From NCBI RefSeq assembly GCF_020921035.1, contig NC_063158.1, positions 3,454,001-3,518,000 of the forward strand: a DNA stretch of 64,000 nt, written 5' to 3'. The stretch's first letter is position 1. Each line of letters begins with the position of its first letter. Under the pieces are notes generated by a model, which was given only the letters and a program-made list of their open reading frames with translations, did no database searches and was not told the origin of the DNA. Source of the DNA: Rhodamnia argentea (Eukaryota; Streptophyta; Magnoliopsida; Myrtales; Myrtaceae). This document shows positions 47,680 through 58,689 of this stretch, piece after piece. The translations under genes were made by a program, and so were the position numbers.

Positions 47680-48275
47680 GTCCTTTTTCAAGGCCTAATT
47701 CCCTTTATAAGCACCAATTTAAAGTTGGGTTCCAATTCTAGCCCAAACATTTTCTTTTGGTCTCGTAAGAAACTATCAATTTTAGCCCGTGTCCCAATTT
47801 TTGGCCTAAACCTTCTTTTGTTTCATAACAAAAGTACCGCCTTTAGATAGGGTCATAATTCCGCCCCATATTTTTTTTCATTTCATAAAGAAACATCAAC
47901 TTTCAGTCAGTACCTAAATATGGCCCTAGTCAAGTTTCTGTTCAATTCTACTAGAAAAAAAAATTTCTGTTAAATGATACTATTAAAGATTCGATGTGTC
48001 ATTCCACATTTACTTGGCGGAAACTTGACGGAGGCAAGATTTGGATATTTACTGAACCATGGTCTTCTTTATGCAACAACAAAAAAAAAAGTTTGGGCTA
48101 GAATTGATACATGCTAAAGTTGATTTTTTTTATGAGATAAAAAAAAAATTCTAGTTGGAAAGGAAATCCGACCGAAAATATGTGCTTTTGTTCAAGACAA
48201 AATAAAAGTTTTGGCCAAAATTAGGACTCAAAGTAAAGTTGGTGCTTTTTAAGGGAATTTGACCAATTTTTTAGT
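47680..48275. mobile_element. TIR/MITE with facing arms, interrupted twice by microinsertions
   Basis: The left arm 'aattccctttataagcacca' is inverted on the right as 'tggtgctttttaagggaatt'. Both arms carry 'tagcccaaac'/'ttttggcc' words in inverted order. The element is about 595 bp without coding capacity. One poly(A) microinsertion lies inside (47935-47975) and another just past the right arm (48273-48310). Confidence 0.6.
47935..47975 (+). repeat. Ultrashort poly(A) insertion with target duplication (copy 11)
   Basis: TTTCTGTT(C/A)AAT is at 47935-47946 and 47964-47975. The 17-bp insert is TCTACTAG followed by nine A. The non-A part differs from the GACC type. Confidence 0.5.
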
Positions 48276-48310
48276 ATGGGTCCTTTTTTTTTGGATCAAG
48301 AGTATGGGTC
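48273..48310 (-). repeat. Ultrashort poly(T) insertion with target duplication (copy 12)
   Basis: AGTATGGGTC is at 48273-48282 and 48301-48310 (10 bp, perfect). The 18-bp insert is C, a T-run, then GGATCAAG. Confidence 0.7.
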
Positions 48311-49230
48311 TTATTAATAAGTGCTTTCAGGCCACCTGTTAATCACATATAACAAATAAATAGTTTCACTTCCAATACATTGATTCTGCATAACACGAGA
48401 CAAGTCTTGGCCTCCTTGAGCATTCTAGGAGACTCCTGGGGAAGATAAGGGAATTATATGCTCAAGATATTTCTTGTATCTTACTTTGGAATGACACATT
48501 TTTTTCGTGGATGCTTAACAAGTGCCTCGAGGGCACTTTATTGTGTGTTGATGCAAAATTCCCACTATCCATAGAATATTACCCGAATGAAGCCATGAAA
48601 ACTTTTATTCTGACAAAAATAGAAAAAAAAAAAATTGAAGCTTCGACATTGCACATGATAGTGATAGATCATCTGCAATTGAGTCTTTCATCCTAAAGTT
48701 GCTAGAAATGGAAGAAACCTCGTTTGCCTCTTCATTTTCAAGGGGACAAAGATTGGAATAGGCCAGTCTTTTAGAACTCGTGAGTCATGATTGTCACGCA
48801 ACAAATCACATTATAATATTAAATATGACCACCAATTCATTAATCCAGGGTATTGGAATTTTAGATTATTCCTCGATTAGCTAATTTTATTATGATTCGG
48901 TTCGTGGAATAACCTTGGCCCTCCCTTTGGGAATGATAATGATTCCTTGGTTCTTCTCCATCTCTTTGTTTATTTTTCTTCTACCTAGGTATCTTTAGAT
49001 TCCTAGGTAGACTTCAACCAGTATTCATAGGAATCGAGTAATTTCATGTCATCTTAAGACCTAATATTCCTAGCCCAGACAAATGCTGATAGATGCGCAC
49101 TCGTTGTCTCAAGGTTTCGGAGTATCCTATGTGCTCGTGGCACTCTTGTTGCCAAATTTTTTTTTTTTTATGTTTTTATAAAATGCAATATTTCGAAAAA
49201 AAAAATTAAAATAGAATTTTCATGGATCCT
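48311..49230. other. Intergenic DNA, no supported gene
   Basis: AT-rich DNA; short ORFs show no family similarity. Confidence 0.3.
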
Positions 49231-49234
49231 CCAT

Positions 49235-49590
49235 ATTAGGATTCGGCGCATAATCACAACGAAATAGAGCGTAAAAGCGAGAAAGAGAAATTAATAGACA
49301 AGATTTTTCATGATTAACCTTAAACTAGGCTATATTCAGCAAATGATCCCGCTATGATTAACATCTCGTACCTCTTTATTACATCACTCAATTACAAGCG
49401 AGTGTGTGTGTGTATACAGCAACTATTCATGTGTCAAGCCTAAATTATCAATAACATATGAGTTCAAACTATGAAAGTCATCCGGTGTCCAAGGGGCGCT
49501 GCTCCCTTAAGACCCTTGCCCGCTCACCGAGGAATAGGACTCACATGCTTTTGTGTTGATGGGAAGTATAAACTACACCCCAACACTCCG
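49235..49590 (-). mobile_element. Copia-type LTR end (reverse orientation), copy 3
   Basis: GGATTCGGCGCATAATCACA, 'taaaagcgagaaagagaaat', 'gattaaccttaaactaggct', 'ttacatcactcaattacaag' and 'gggaagtataaactacaccc' appear in this order, parallel to 51.7 kb. On the minus strand it ends TGCGCCGAATCCTAA, typical of plant copia LTR 3' ends. Confidence 0.55.
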
Positions 49591-49747
49591 AACAAAGAGA
49601 CCTCGCATATGTAAGTAACATTTTCATAAGTAGCTCGGATCGATGAAAGATGCACATCCAGAGTCATCGGAAATAGTCGATCTCGTTTGCGCATTATGAA
49701 TAATCTATTTCACTAGCAATGTAAGCAAATATTACCCCACGATGAGT

Positions 49748-50487
49748 GGAAAAACTGTCCAAAAAATCTTAAACTTATTGCTCTTTTACCAATTCGACTA
49801 TAAACCTTTTAATTTTTCCAATTGAATCCTAAATCTTTTCGTGTTTTGTTAATTGATTTCATCCGGACAATTATGGCTAGAAATCGCTAATGCGGAAGTT
49901 AGCTATCCTATGTGGCAAAGTCGGTGTTGACGTGAAAATTATCAATAATATAGTTAACTAAATTTTTTAAATTTTTTATTCTTTGTTTTTGTTTTTCTCC
50001 TTTATATTTTTTTATTTTTCTTTTTCTTTTTCTTTTTCCCTTTTTCCATCCACCAGTCACCATCGAGCCTGGGAAAGCAAGGGCTGCCCTCGCCGATTTG
50101 ACGATCGGGGAGGGCAACCCTCACCCTCCTTGAGTTGGTGAAAGGCTACCCTCGCCCGAGGCCATCGGCCATCGACGTAGCCCAACCGTGGTTGACGGAG
50201 GGAAATACGGAAAACGAAAAAAAGAAAAAAGTAAAGAAGGAAAACAAAAAATAAAAATTATATATAATCGAAAAATATATTTAACATATTATTCGAAATT
50301 GTCCATGTCAGCGTCGGCCGTGCCACGTAGGGCAACCGACATCCACATCATTGATTTTTAGTCAAAATTAATCGGATGGACTCAAGTGAGAAAACGTGAA
50401 AATTTTTAGGACTCAATTGGCAAAATTAAAGTAACGACTAATTTGGCAAAACTGTAATAGGTTTAGAACTTTTTGAACAATTTTTCC
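49748..50487. mobile_element. Mutator-like MITE of the 'gtcctaaacc' family with GC core
   Basis: It starts GGAAAAACTGTCCAAAAAAT and ends with the inverse, GAACAATTTTTCC. A pyrimidine tract (49970-50045), GC-rich core (50050-50205) and purine tract (50210-50260) lie inside. Flanking 9-mers ACGATGAGT and ATGATGCGC agree at 6 of 9 positions, consistent with an old, decayed target duplication. Confidence 0.7.
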
Positions 50488-51725
50488 ATGATGCGCGGAC
50501 TAGTTTCGAAGTACTATGTTTCAAATGTTTCTAGAAAAATTTAACACATGGTAATCCTTGAACACGAAGAGTCTTCAATTTGGAACGTATAAAATTGACC
50601 AAATCTTGCATGCATTTCACTTTGAAGTTCAGACAAGATATGATAACAGAGACAGGACACTGAAATAGACTTTTGGGCAGATAAGCCTTTAGCATCGTGG
50701 GACGGGGCCTAAAAAGCAAAGTGCTCGTATGTATGACAAAATAAGCATACAGAAAGCAAAAGGGATTGAATTATTTGATACGTGAGTGCATCTTTTTTCT
50801 TTGACATTTCTGTCACGATGCTCCAATGAGCTTTGGGTGCACTAATAAATTTATGTTCACTTATTTAATTATTACTCGAAATAATTAAGCTGCTAACTAA
50901 TTGCTTAGGATCCGTTCGTTTTGCGAAAAACAACTTTCAGGAAAATGTCTTTTGGATTTTAGGCGTTCGGTTCAGGGAAAATAAACGAGTCCAGAAAAAT
51001 ATTTTTCACCCATGAAAAAAACACCTTCAAAAGTGAGAAAAATGATTTCATCTTTTTGAGAAGAGGAAAACATTTTCCCTCAACTTTCCTTCCTCCACTC
51101 ATATTCCGAACGTCCCGGACCAATGACCGACGTTGAACCATTGAAGCGTATCCGAAAGAAAGTTCCAATTTCGACTCGATGCTCGACGCCCACTTGTTTC
51201 GGCTTCAAATTATCTCTTGAACTCACTCTATCATATCAAGTCAGTCACACACCTCATCAACATGCCATCTACTTATTTAGCGAGATCGATGATACCCTTC
51301 ATAGTTGTATTATGAATGGGTGTGTATACAGTAAGTTTCATGTCAAAAGCTTTTTTAGTATGGTAAGGTGGCACTACTTTGTTTTGTGCTAATCCTTTTC
51401 GCACCCCATTTTGTCCACCTTACCTTGTAAGAATATGGCATTGTAGCTTAGTAGTCTTTTTACTATGAGGTGATCTTGGGCCTCTCTCATCCCAAAAACT
51501 AGCTCAAAGAATGAGACTTTCCCTCACATTTATAAATCGACCACCAGCTCCTTCCACAACCGATGTGAGATAACCTCAACAATCTTCTCCTCACACATCA
51601 AACCTTGGGTCGGAGGCAACGATATCCCATATCTCTCTCGTGTGATTGTTAGGTCTAGATTTATTAGTAACCTGGGCTCTCATACTAATATCGAGTGGTA
51701 TTGGACCTATCTCATCCCAAAAATC
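50488..51725. other. Intergenic DNA with MITE fragment
   Basis: 50908-51115 holds 'ggatccgttcgttttgcgaa' and later 'tattccgaacg', the style of a short TIR element. No supported gene. Confidence 0.3.
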
Positions 51726-51729
51726 AAAT

Positions 51730-51970
51730 TTTAGGATTCGACGCACAATCACAATAAAGTAAATCTCAAAAGCAAGAAAGAGAAATTGAAGCACGAGATT
51801 TTATCATGGTTCACCCTTAAACTCGGGCTACGTCCACTAGAGGACTCCACAATAATTAGCATCTCGTACCTCTCGCTACATCACTCAATGTGTATATAGC
51901 AATAGCTATTCATGAGCGGAACTCACGTGTTTTCCTACCGTTGGGAAATATGAACCACGCACCAACATCT
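51730..51970 (-). mobile_element. Copia-type LTR end (reverse orientation), copy 4
   Basis: AGGATTCGACGCACAATCAC, 'aaaagcaagaaagagaaatt', 'ggttcacccttaaactcggg' and 'ctacgtccactagaggactc' follow the shared order. The words 'gggctacgtcc' and 'ttcaccc' also appear, inverted, in the plus-strand LTR relic at 58.8 kb. Confidence 0.55.
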
Positions 51971-52405
51971 ACTCCCACTCGACAATACCTTCATCTCATC
52001 AAGAATTTGTTTTCCAAGTGGATACGACGAACGTCCAAACACATCTGAATTTGCTATACAAATCTATGGAAGATCGTGGCATAAAAAGTACATTGGACTT
52101 TAACCAATTCTCTCTCTCGAGCAACAGACCAATGATTCATCCGAAGGCTCAAAATGGGGACCATGATTTGCCGTTGCAGTCTCGGACAAGGATGAAGATG
52201 TTGGTGGCGTGTGACCATGATTTCCGGACACACTTTCTTTCTCACACCGCACTAGAAATGCGACTCACCCCCCATCATCTTCTTATCTCCTTCCTCAGTG
52301 GCCGTTACATCGAGAAAACCAATGCCTTCACGAAACCCATGCACCTCATGAACTTATCCCTCTCATCTCACACTGTCTCTTCCTCCCTCCGAAGTATATG
52401 TGTGT

Positions 52406-52415
52406 GTATATACAC
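52406..52415 (+). promoter_or_regulatory. Possible TATA box of the MATE gene
   Basis: GTATATACAC lies about 45 bp upstream of the MATE ATG. If used, the leader would be only about 20 nt, so a farther promoter is also possible. Confidence 0.25.
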
Positions 52416-52454
52416 AAGCTGAAACTAGCCTCTCCGTTTGTGTGCTAAAACATA

Positions 52455-53906
52455 ATGCCGCCCAAATGGAGATGGCCTCCCGAGTTCCTGGCGACGGCGG
52501 CCTCCGAGCTCAAGGTGCAGAGAGGGATTGCCGTGCCGCTGGTCACGATGAACTTGACCTGGTTTGCCAAGATAGCCATCACAACCGTGTTCCTTGGCCG
52601 GCTAGGAGAGCTCCAGCTGGCTGGCGGCACGCTCGGATTCACCTTTGCCAACGTCACTGGGTTCTCGGTCTTGAACGGGCTGTGCAGCGCCATGGAACCG
52701 ATCTGCGGTCAGGCTCACGGGGCTAGGAACTTCAAGCTCCTCCGCAAGACCCTTCTCATGTCCGTCGTCTTGTTGCTAGTGGCATCATTGCCCATCTCTT
52801 TCTTGTGGCTCAATGTGGACAAGGTCCTGCTCCATTTTGGCCAGCAACGGGACATTTCGCTCGTTGCCAAGAGCTACCTCTTCTATCTCCTTCCTGATTT
52901 AGTGGTCACCTCCTTCCTCTGTCCCCTCAAGGCGTATCTGAGCTCGCAGGGCGTGACCGTCCCCATAATGCTCAGCTCAGCCCTCGCCCTCGCTTTCCAC
53001 ATCCCAATCAACATCCTGCTGGCGAAAGCGAAGGGCCTCGAGGGCATCTCGATGGCGGTCTGGATCACTGATCTGATGGTAGCGATTCTACTCGCTCTGT
53101 ATGTGGCGATTGCCGAATGTGGCAAGGATCGGAATTGGAAGGATGGTGGGTGGTGGGAACACGGAGTTGGCGATTGGATCCAGCTGCTCAAGCTCTGCGG
53201 GCCGTGCTGCCTCACCACCTGCCTCGAATGGTGGTGCTACGAGATCTTGGTGCTGCTAACCGGGCGCCTAGGGAACGCCAAGTTGGCGGTGGGAGTGCTC
53301 GCCATCGTGCTCAATTTCGACTATCTCCTCTACTCCGCCATGTTATCTCTAGCGACATGTGCATCCACGCGAGTATCGAACGAACTCGGGGCAAATCGGC
53401 CCCATATAACTTACCAATCGGCCTACGTCTCTCTTTCAGTAAGCGTCCTCTCGGGCTGCATCGGCGCGATGCTCATGGTAGCATCTAGGGGGATCTGGGG
53501 CTCTCTGTTCAGCCACAACGGGGGCATCGTGGCGAGCGTGAAGAAAATGATGCTCCTGATGGCCCTGGTGGAAGTGGTGAATTTCCCCTTAGCAGTGTGC
53601 GGGGGGATCGTGCGGGGAACGGCAAAACCGTGGCTTGCGATGTACTCGAACCTCGGCGCGTTTTACCTCCTAGCCTTGCCCTTGGGCGTAGCTTTCGCGT
53701 TCAAGGTGGGGCTCGGGCTAGCCGGGCTGTTGCTGGGGTTCTTGGTCGGCGTGGTCGCTTGCTTGATGTTGCTGTCGGTGTTCGTCGCGAGGATCAACTG
53801 GGACGAGGAAGCTAGGAAGGCCCAAACGTTGACCTCGAGCGCGCAAGAAGAACAAGTTGAACGAACTCGAACGCACGAGGAAAGAGGAAACCGCATGGCG
53901 GCGTGA
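52455..53906 (+). CDS. DTX56: MATE transporter, DTX56/RHC1 type
   Basis: This intronless ORF has 483 residues, a usual MATE length, with about 12 hydrophobic segments. Signature stretches include TTVFLGRLGELQLAGGTLGF, MEPICGQAHGARNFKLL, FLCPLKAYLSSQGVTVP, CLEWWCYEILVLLTGRL, TRVSNELGAN and GGIVRGTAKPW. After the last helix a hydrophilic tail begins NWDEEARKAQTLT. These lines match, as I recall it, Arabidopsis At4g22790 (RHC1/DTX56), reported to link bicarbonate/CO2 sensing to stomatal closure through the HT1 kinase; broader relatives export metabolites. Single-exon structure is usual for this MATE subgroup. Orthology is inferred from remembered sequence; membrane antiport function follows from the family. 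Confidence 0.93.
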   Translation: MPPKWRWPPEFLATAASELKVQRGIAVPLVTMNLTWFAKIAITTVFLGRLGELQLAGGTLGFTFANVTGFSVLNGLCSAMEPICGQAHGARNFKLLRKTLLMSVVLLLVASLPISFLWLNVDKVLLHFGQQRDISLVAKSYLFYLLPDLVVTSFLCPLKAYLSSQGVTVPIMLSSALALAFHIPINILLAKAKGLEGISMAVWITDLMVAILLALYVAIAECGKDRNWKDGGWWEHGVGDWIQLLKLCGPCCLTTCLEWWCYEILVLLTGRLGNAKLAVGVLAIVLNFDYLLYSAMLSLATCASTRVSNELGANRPHITYQSAYVSLSVSVLSGCIGAMLMVASRGIWGSLFSHNGGIVASVKKMMLLMALVEVVNFPLAVCGGIVRGTAKPWLAMYSNLGAFYLLALPLGVAFAFKVGLGLAGLLLGFLVGVVACLMLLSVFVARINWDEEARKAQTLTSSAQEEQVERTRTHEERGNRMAA

Positions 53907-55290
53907 AATTTGGCGGCCACCTTATGAAGTTGCCTGCTTAATTAGGCTGTTGGCTTGCCTCACTGACTTCGCCTACACAGTTCCCGTTCCTACTGTTCTT
54001 CCAAGCGTCAATGATTTTGGATTAGTCTCTTAACTAATATAGACAGAAATGGTGCACTCGAGTCGAAGGTAAACCACGAAACTAAGTTCGAGATCACGTG
54101 ACGCTAAGGTACTGTCCCGATTTCGGATCGGATGTAGTCTATGCGCCTGTAGATCACATAATTTGTAAAACCCCAGCTAATGTTTCGAATCGCGTAAACG
54201 GATGGACGAGCGATTGAGAGCAGTTGAATTTACCTTAATCTTCACGAGTATCTTGCGCAGGAGTGATTAGCCATCATTTCCAAGTTCACGTCTTGGACCT
54301 TAAGTTGAGAAACACCGGTGCAGTGCTCTGCGCTCTGGCTATCCTGCAACCCGGATTGGCAGGTCGGAGATTCTGTCTCTCCATCCGAATGATTTTTTAT
54401 CGAGCGAGAAAATTCCGAGCTGCCACTGAATCCGATATCGAGTCTGTCGATCTATAGGGGGGGAAAATGGCTTAACAGCCATCAGAGCACAAGTTCTTTG
54501 AATACTCCGACGCAAACCTTTCGTACAAGCGCGAGCGCACGAATCGAAAGAATTGATGTTCGCCAGAAAGAAGACGTTTGCAGGCGGAATAAAATTCTCT
54601 GTGATTCCTATAGAATTGAAAACAACAGCTCCATCGCCTGAGATTGTGAGGGATCTGAAGGAAAGATCAGTCAATCTCTGTTTTTCAAGGAATCCCACTC
54701 GGTCCAATTGTGGGAGTACTGTGCGACGGAGGAGACCGGTTCATATGCCTAGCGGCCCCAGGCTCGGTCATGCCCATAGACCTCGAGTTCGACCCGACCC
54801 GAATATTCTAGGTCCAGCAATATGGGGGCCCATTTAGATTGCTGGATTCAGGCCTGAAAAGAGACGAAGATGGGCCCATTCAATCAGCCCAACATGAAAA
54901 CTCTTCCCACAGATGCTCCCTTTTGCTTGGGGCACTATCTGTGGTTTTTTAATCATGATGAGAAAGCCCAATTTAGGTAAGTGAATGCCCGACCCATAAA
55001 TTTCATAAACCAGATAAGATACGAGGTAAAATCTTATTTAAGCGCAACAAATAACTTCAATATATATAACCGCTTTTTTTTTGGCTTAGGAAAAAAAAAA
55101 GACACATTGGTAACAAATGAAAATCCTATACCAAACAAAAGTATACAACGTGATTAAAACACGAAAACGTGACTGGAAGAAAAATAGTCAACTCCAATTA
55201 AATATGATCTTCTTGTGGAAAAACCTCGATTACATGCAACAAGTTCTTCAAAGCAATGTATAAAGGAAATGGCAAGCATGTAATCAGCAA
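53907..55290. other. MATE 3' flank and intergenic DNA
   Basis: No polyadenylation signal was assigned. ORFs of up to 122 codons at 54260-54840 overlap on both strands and show no family similarity. No supported gene. Confidence 0.35.
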
Positions 55291-55296
55291 GGGGGA

Positions 55297-56550
55297 AATT
55301 GTCTCAAAAGTCATAAACTTATTACACTTTGGTCAATTCAATCATAAACGTTTTAAATTTTGTCAATTGCGTCATTAACATTTTGACACTTTGTCAATTG
55401 AGCCCATCTGGCTAATTTTAGCATGAAATCGCTGACATGGACGGCGGATACTCTACGTGATATGATCGGCATGACGGGGACAGATTTTTGCAATTTTTTG
55501 AAAGATTTTTGAGTTTTTTAAATTTTTATTTTATTTTATTTCTTTCTTTCTTTTACTTTTTTTTTTTTTCTGCCAAGCCCGACAAGGGTTTCTCGTCGAC
55601 CCTCGCCGGCTGTAGCCAAGGGTCTTGGCACTCGCGCGGTGGCCAAAGAGGGTCACCGGCTCTCACCGGACTTGATAGAAAAAAAAAATGAAAATTTACT
55701 AAAAAAGTCATAAACATATTGCAATTGTGTCAATTATGTCCTAAATATTTTGCAAGTATGTCGGTTCAATCCATCCAACTAATTTTGGCCAAGCAGTCTT
55801 GACGTGGACATAGGCCGGCGACGGCCATCAGGCAACATAATAATTTAAAATTTTTATTTTTTTAAATTTCTTAATGTTTTACTTTTTTATTTTATTTTCT
55901 TTTCTTTTGCTCTTCGCTCCTCTTCTTCTTCCTCTAGCCAATGAATGGCCAAAGGCAATTGCTGGCGAGGTCCACCTCGTTGGCCTCGGGCGAGCCTTGC
56001 CGTTGTAGGGCGAGGTCGGCCTCGCTAGATCCGGCGAGTGAGGTGAACATCGCCAACCGTCGCCTTTGGCAAGCTACACTGGCCAAAGCAAGAGCGAAGA
56101 AAGAAAAAAATTAAAAAAATGCAAAAAAGTACTAAAATATTATATTGCTGGATGGCCAACGTCCATGTCAACTCCACTCTGCTAATATTAGTCGGATCGA
56201 TCGAATTGACACAATTATAAATGGTTTAGGACTGAATCAACAAAAAAATTTACGATTGAATCGACATAATGGCAATAAATTCAGTACTTTTTCGATAAAA
56301 AAATTTTTTAAAAGAAAAGAAACAAAGAAAAGCAAAATAAAAAAATCATTTTAAAATAACAACTTTTATTTAAAAATGATAAATATGATTATCTACATCA
56401 GCACCGACCGTCTATGTGTCATCAATGCCATCCAAGTCGGTAATTTTCGGTTAAAATTGATCGAATAGACTCAATTGGCAAAGTGTTAAAAGGTTTATGA
56501 CTAAATTGGTCAAAGTACAATAGGTTTAGAAAATTTTGGGCTATTGTCCC
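55297..56550. mobile_element. Two nested 'gtcctaaacc'-type MITEs with GC cores
   Basis: The outer left arm (55297-55490, starting GGAAATTGTCTC) pairs with the outer right arm (56380-56550). An inner copy (about 55690-56300) has its own left arm ('actaaaaaagtcataaacat'), pyrimidine tract, GC core (55930-56095), purine tract and right arm ('gaattgacacaattataaat'). The outer GC core is at 55570-55670. Target duplication of the inner copy is obscured by A-runs. Confidence 0.6.
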
Positions 56551-58680
56551 TGATCGGTGGACACGCCTTCACCGTGAGAACTCGATCATCTACTCCCCCA
56601 CCGATTCACGAGTGTTCTTTTGAGCAAATAGGGATGGTTGGCAAGCTCCATTATTATTCAAACTGCGGATCAAACCCCCAATAAAGCAAAAGATCAAATA
56701 CAGCCAACACCATCTCCTTGTCTTCTACTACTTGTTGACGATCGTTTTTATGCCCCAATTGTGAGCTGCTATCAATTCACTAGACCAAGAAGAAGAAGCA
56801 GCAGAAGCGAGGGACCTCCCTTCTCCCGCTGGACAAAAGCATGTGAGCTGCCATCAATTCACCGGACCAAGAAGAAGCAGCAGAAGCGATCCTGCCACAG
56901 CTTCTTCCCCCCTTCCCCCAAGTCATTAATTTCTTTCTTTGCCTTTTCCGGGAGTTTTCTCCTTTCAAAGGAGAGAAATTAGGTGTACCCAACACCCAAC
57001 GGAAGTGGGGAAAAAAAAAAATGACGAGAAGTCAACAAATGTGGCGCTTAAGGGCACTGTGCGGTGCGAACAGTGGCAGCAGTAAGAGCTGGAAATCAGC
57101 CCCTTCTTGGCTATTTTCCAGCATTGATTGGAGGGGGAGAGGAAGAACTCCTTGAAATGACAGCGAATGGTCGAGACTCGAGGATCGGAATTCCGACAAT
57201 GGGCATTACAATTGAGGAAATTTCAGTACAGTGCATGCATGCTTCAACAGCAAAGAGATCTGGGCCCTGGTTCTTGCACCTTCCCATGTGCAGAAACAGG
57301 AAGAGGATTCATCGAGGCTTTGACCTTCTTTCTTGGGTAAAGCCTTCGTTGATGGGAAATACCTGTAAAGTCCCGGTTCGATGTGAATCAAACGGAGGCC
57401 TGGCCGCTCACGTGAGATCCACGGAATCGATGGTCGTGATCCATTCGAGCGAGAAACTTTTCATGTTTAAAAAGATCCGAGTAAATAAGGAGTCAGTTAA
57501 CAAATATAATACGTTGAAAATCTCTCGTGGATCACGATAGGAAGAGCTCTCGCATTCACTCGATGTTTTGACCAGGTTCTCTGATCTTTTAGATGGCTTT
57601 GCGTCCGATTCGGTCCATGTCGGGAGCGCGACATCGTTCGCAAACAAACGAAGACTAAAATTCTCCTCGTCGATGTCTGTTTCGTTATCGTGAGACCCCC
57701 CCCCTCCACACGTATAGAACTGCGGAGCCTCTCTCTTTCCTTGGATACCTCGATCCCGACATGGACATAAATCCACATCGAAACATCCATCTTTCGAGTA
57801 AAAACGAGTATGTTGACTGTCTGCTGCTCCGGTCGCGACGGACCCCTCTTCGTCCCTTGCAACTCGAGCTGTCCCGATGCCGCAACTATCTTCGACAGAA
57901 ACCGCCCCCAATTAGGTAAATCCACAAATGGTCAACAAGCAATTTAAAAAGAGACTGGACAAACGTGATGCCTCGGGGGGATTTGAGTAAAGTCGGATGG
58001 GAGAATGACAAATTCTTTAGGAAAAAAAAAAATTCAAGTAAAGCGAAAAGGAGATGTGGAGAGCAAACTTCAGGTTTTATTCAGAATCGATTTCTTCTTG
58101 CAATAACATCGGATGAGATCGGGAGTATCCCCCCCAAGTGCCGGGAATTTTCAAACTAGGACCGTCCATTTGTTAAGACTTGTTGAATTTGGAGCATTTT
58201 GCTATCATCGAAAGCGGTCGTGCTCGAGAACCGAGGAGCGTTCTCTCACGGAAAGTGAAAACGACGTGAAAGGGCGATCCTGAATTTGAGGGTTTTGCCG
58301 ACAAGGTACCACAACTCTTTTTATTGGATGGATCCCACTGTAACGCCGTGCACACGGTACCCGCGTGAAACGAACTCTCTTGATCTATATAGGAATTTAC
58401 TGTCTAGATCGGCCCACTTCGGCCATTGCTTGTGTAAGTCTCGCGCGAGATACCCGTGGCCTACGATTATGGGACACCCCGACCCGGTGGATCCCGCGCT
58501 CTCGACGGGTGTTTTTCGATAATTCGTCCGGAGTGAACGACTCGATAATTGCACGTCTATGTGAGTTTAGAAAAATTGATATATGAACCGATGACATATG
58601 ACCCTTGCGTATAAAATGCAAGGCTTCGAGGGCAGCGCCCCCGAAACGGGGGTCCCGCTTTCCGGTCATGTGTTTAAGTT
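56551..58680. other. Intergenic DNA, no supported gene
   Basis: Several ORFs of 60-167 codons occur on both strands (for example 57064-57540 and 57408-57911), but they overlap, show no recognised domain and lack splice or homology support. GC content is higher than in neighbouring TE DNA, so a fast-evolving or partial gene cannot be excluded. Confidence 0.3.
56761..56891 (+). repeat. Imperfect direct repeat, 2 x about 50 bp at 82-bp spacing
   Basis: GTGAGCTGC(T/C)ATCAATTCAC followed by 'accaagaagaag' and 'cagcagaagcga' starts at 56761 and again at 56843. The first copy has one extra GAA triplet. Confidence 0.75.
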
Positions 58681-58689
58681 GGTCGGTTT

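Noticed and set aside
57408..57911. 167-codon minus-strand ORF
   Set aside because: No motif, overlaps other ORFs on both strands and has low-complexity composition; left as unassigned.
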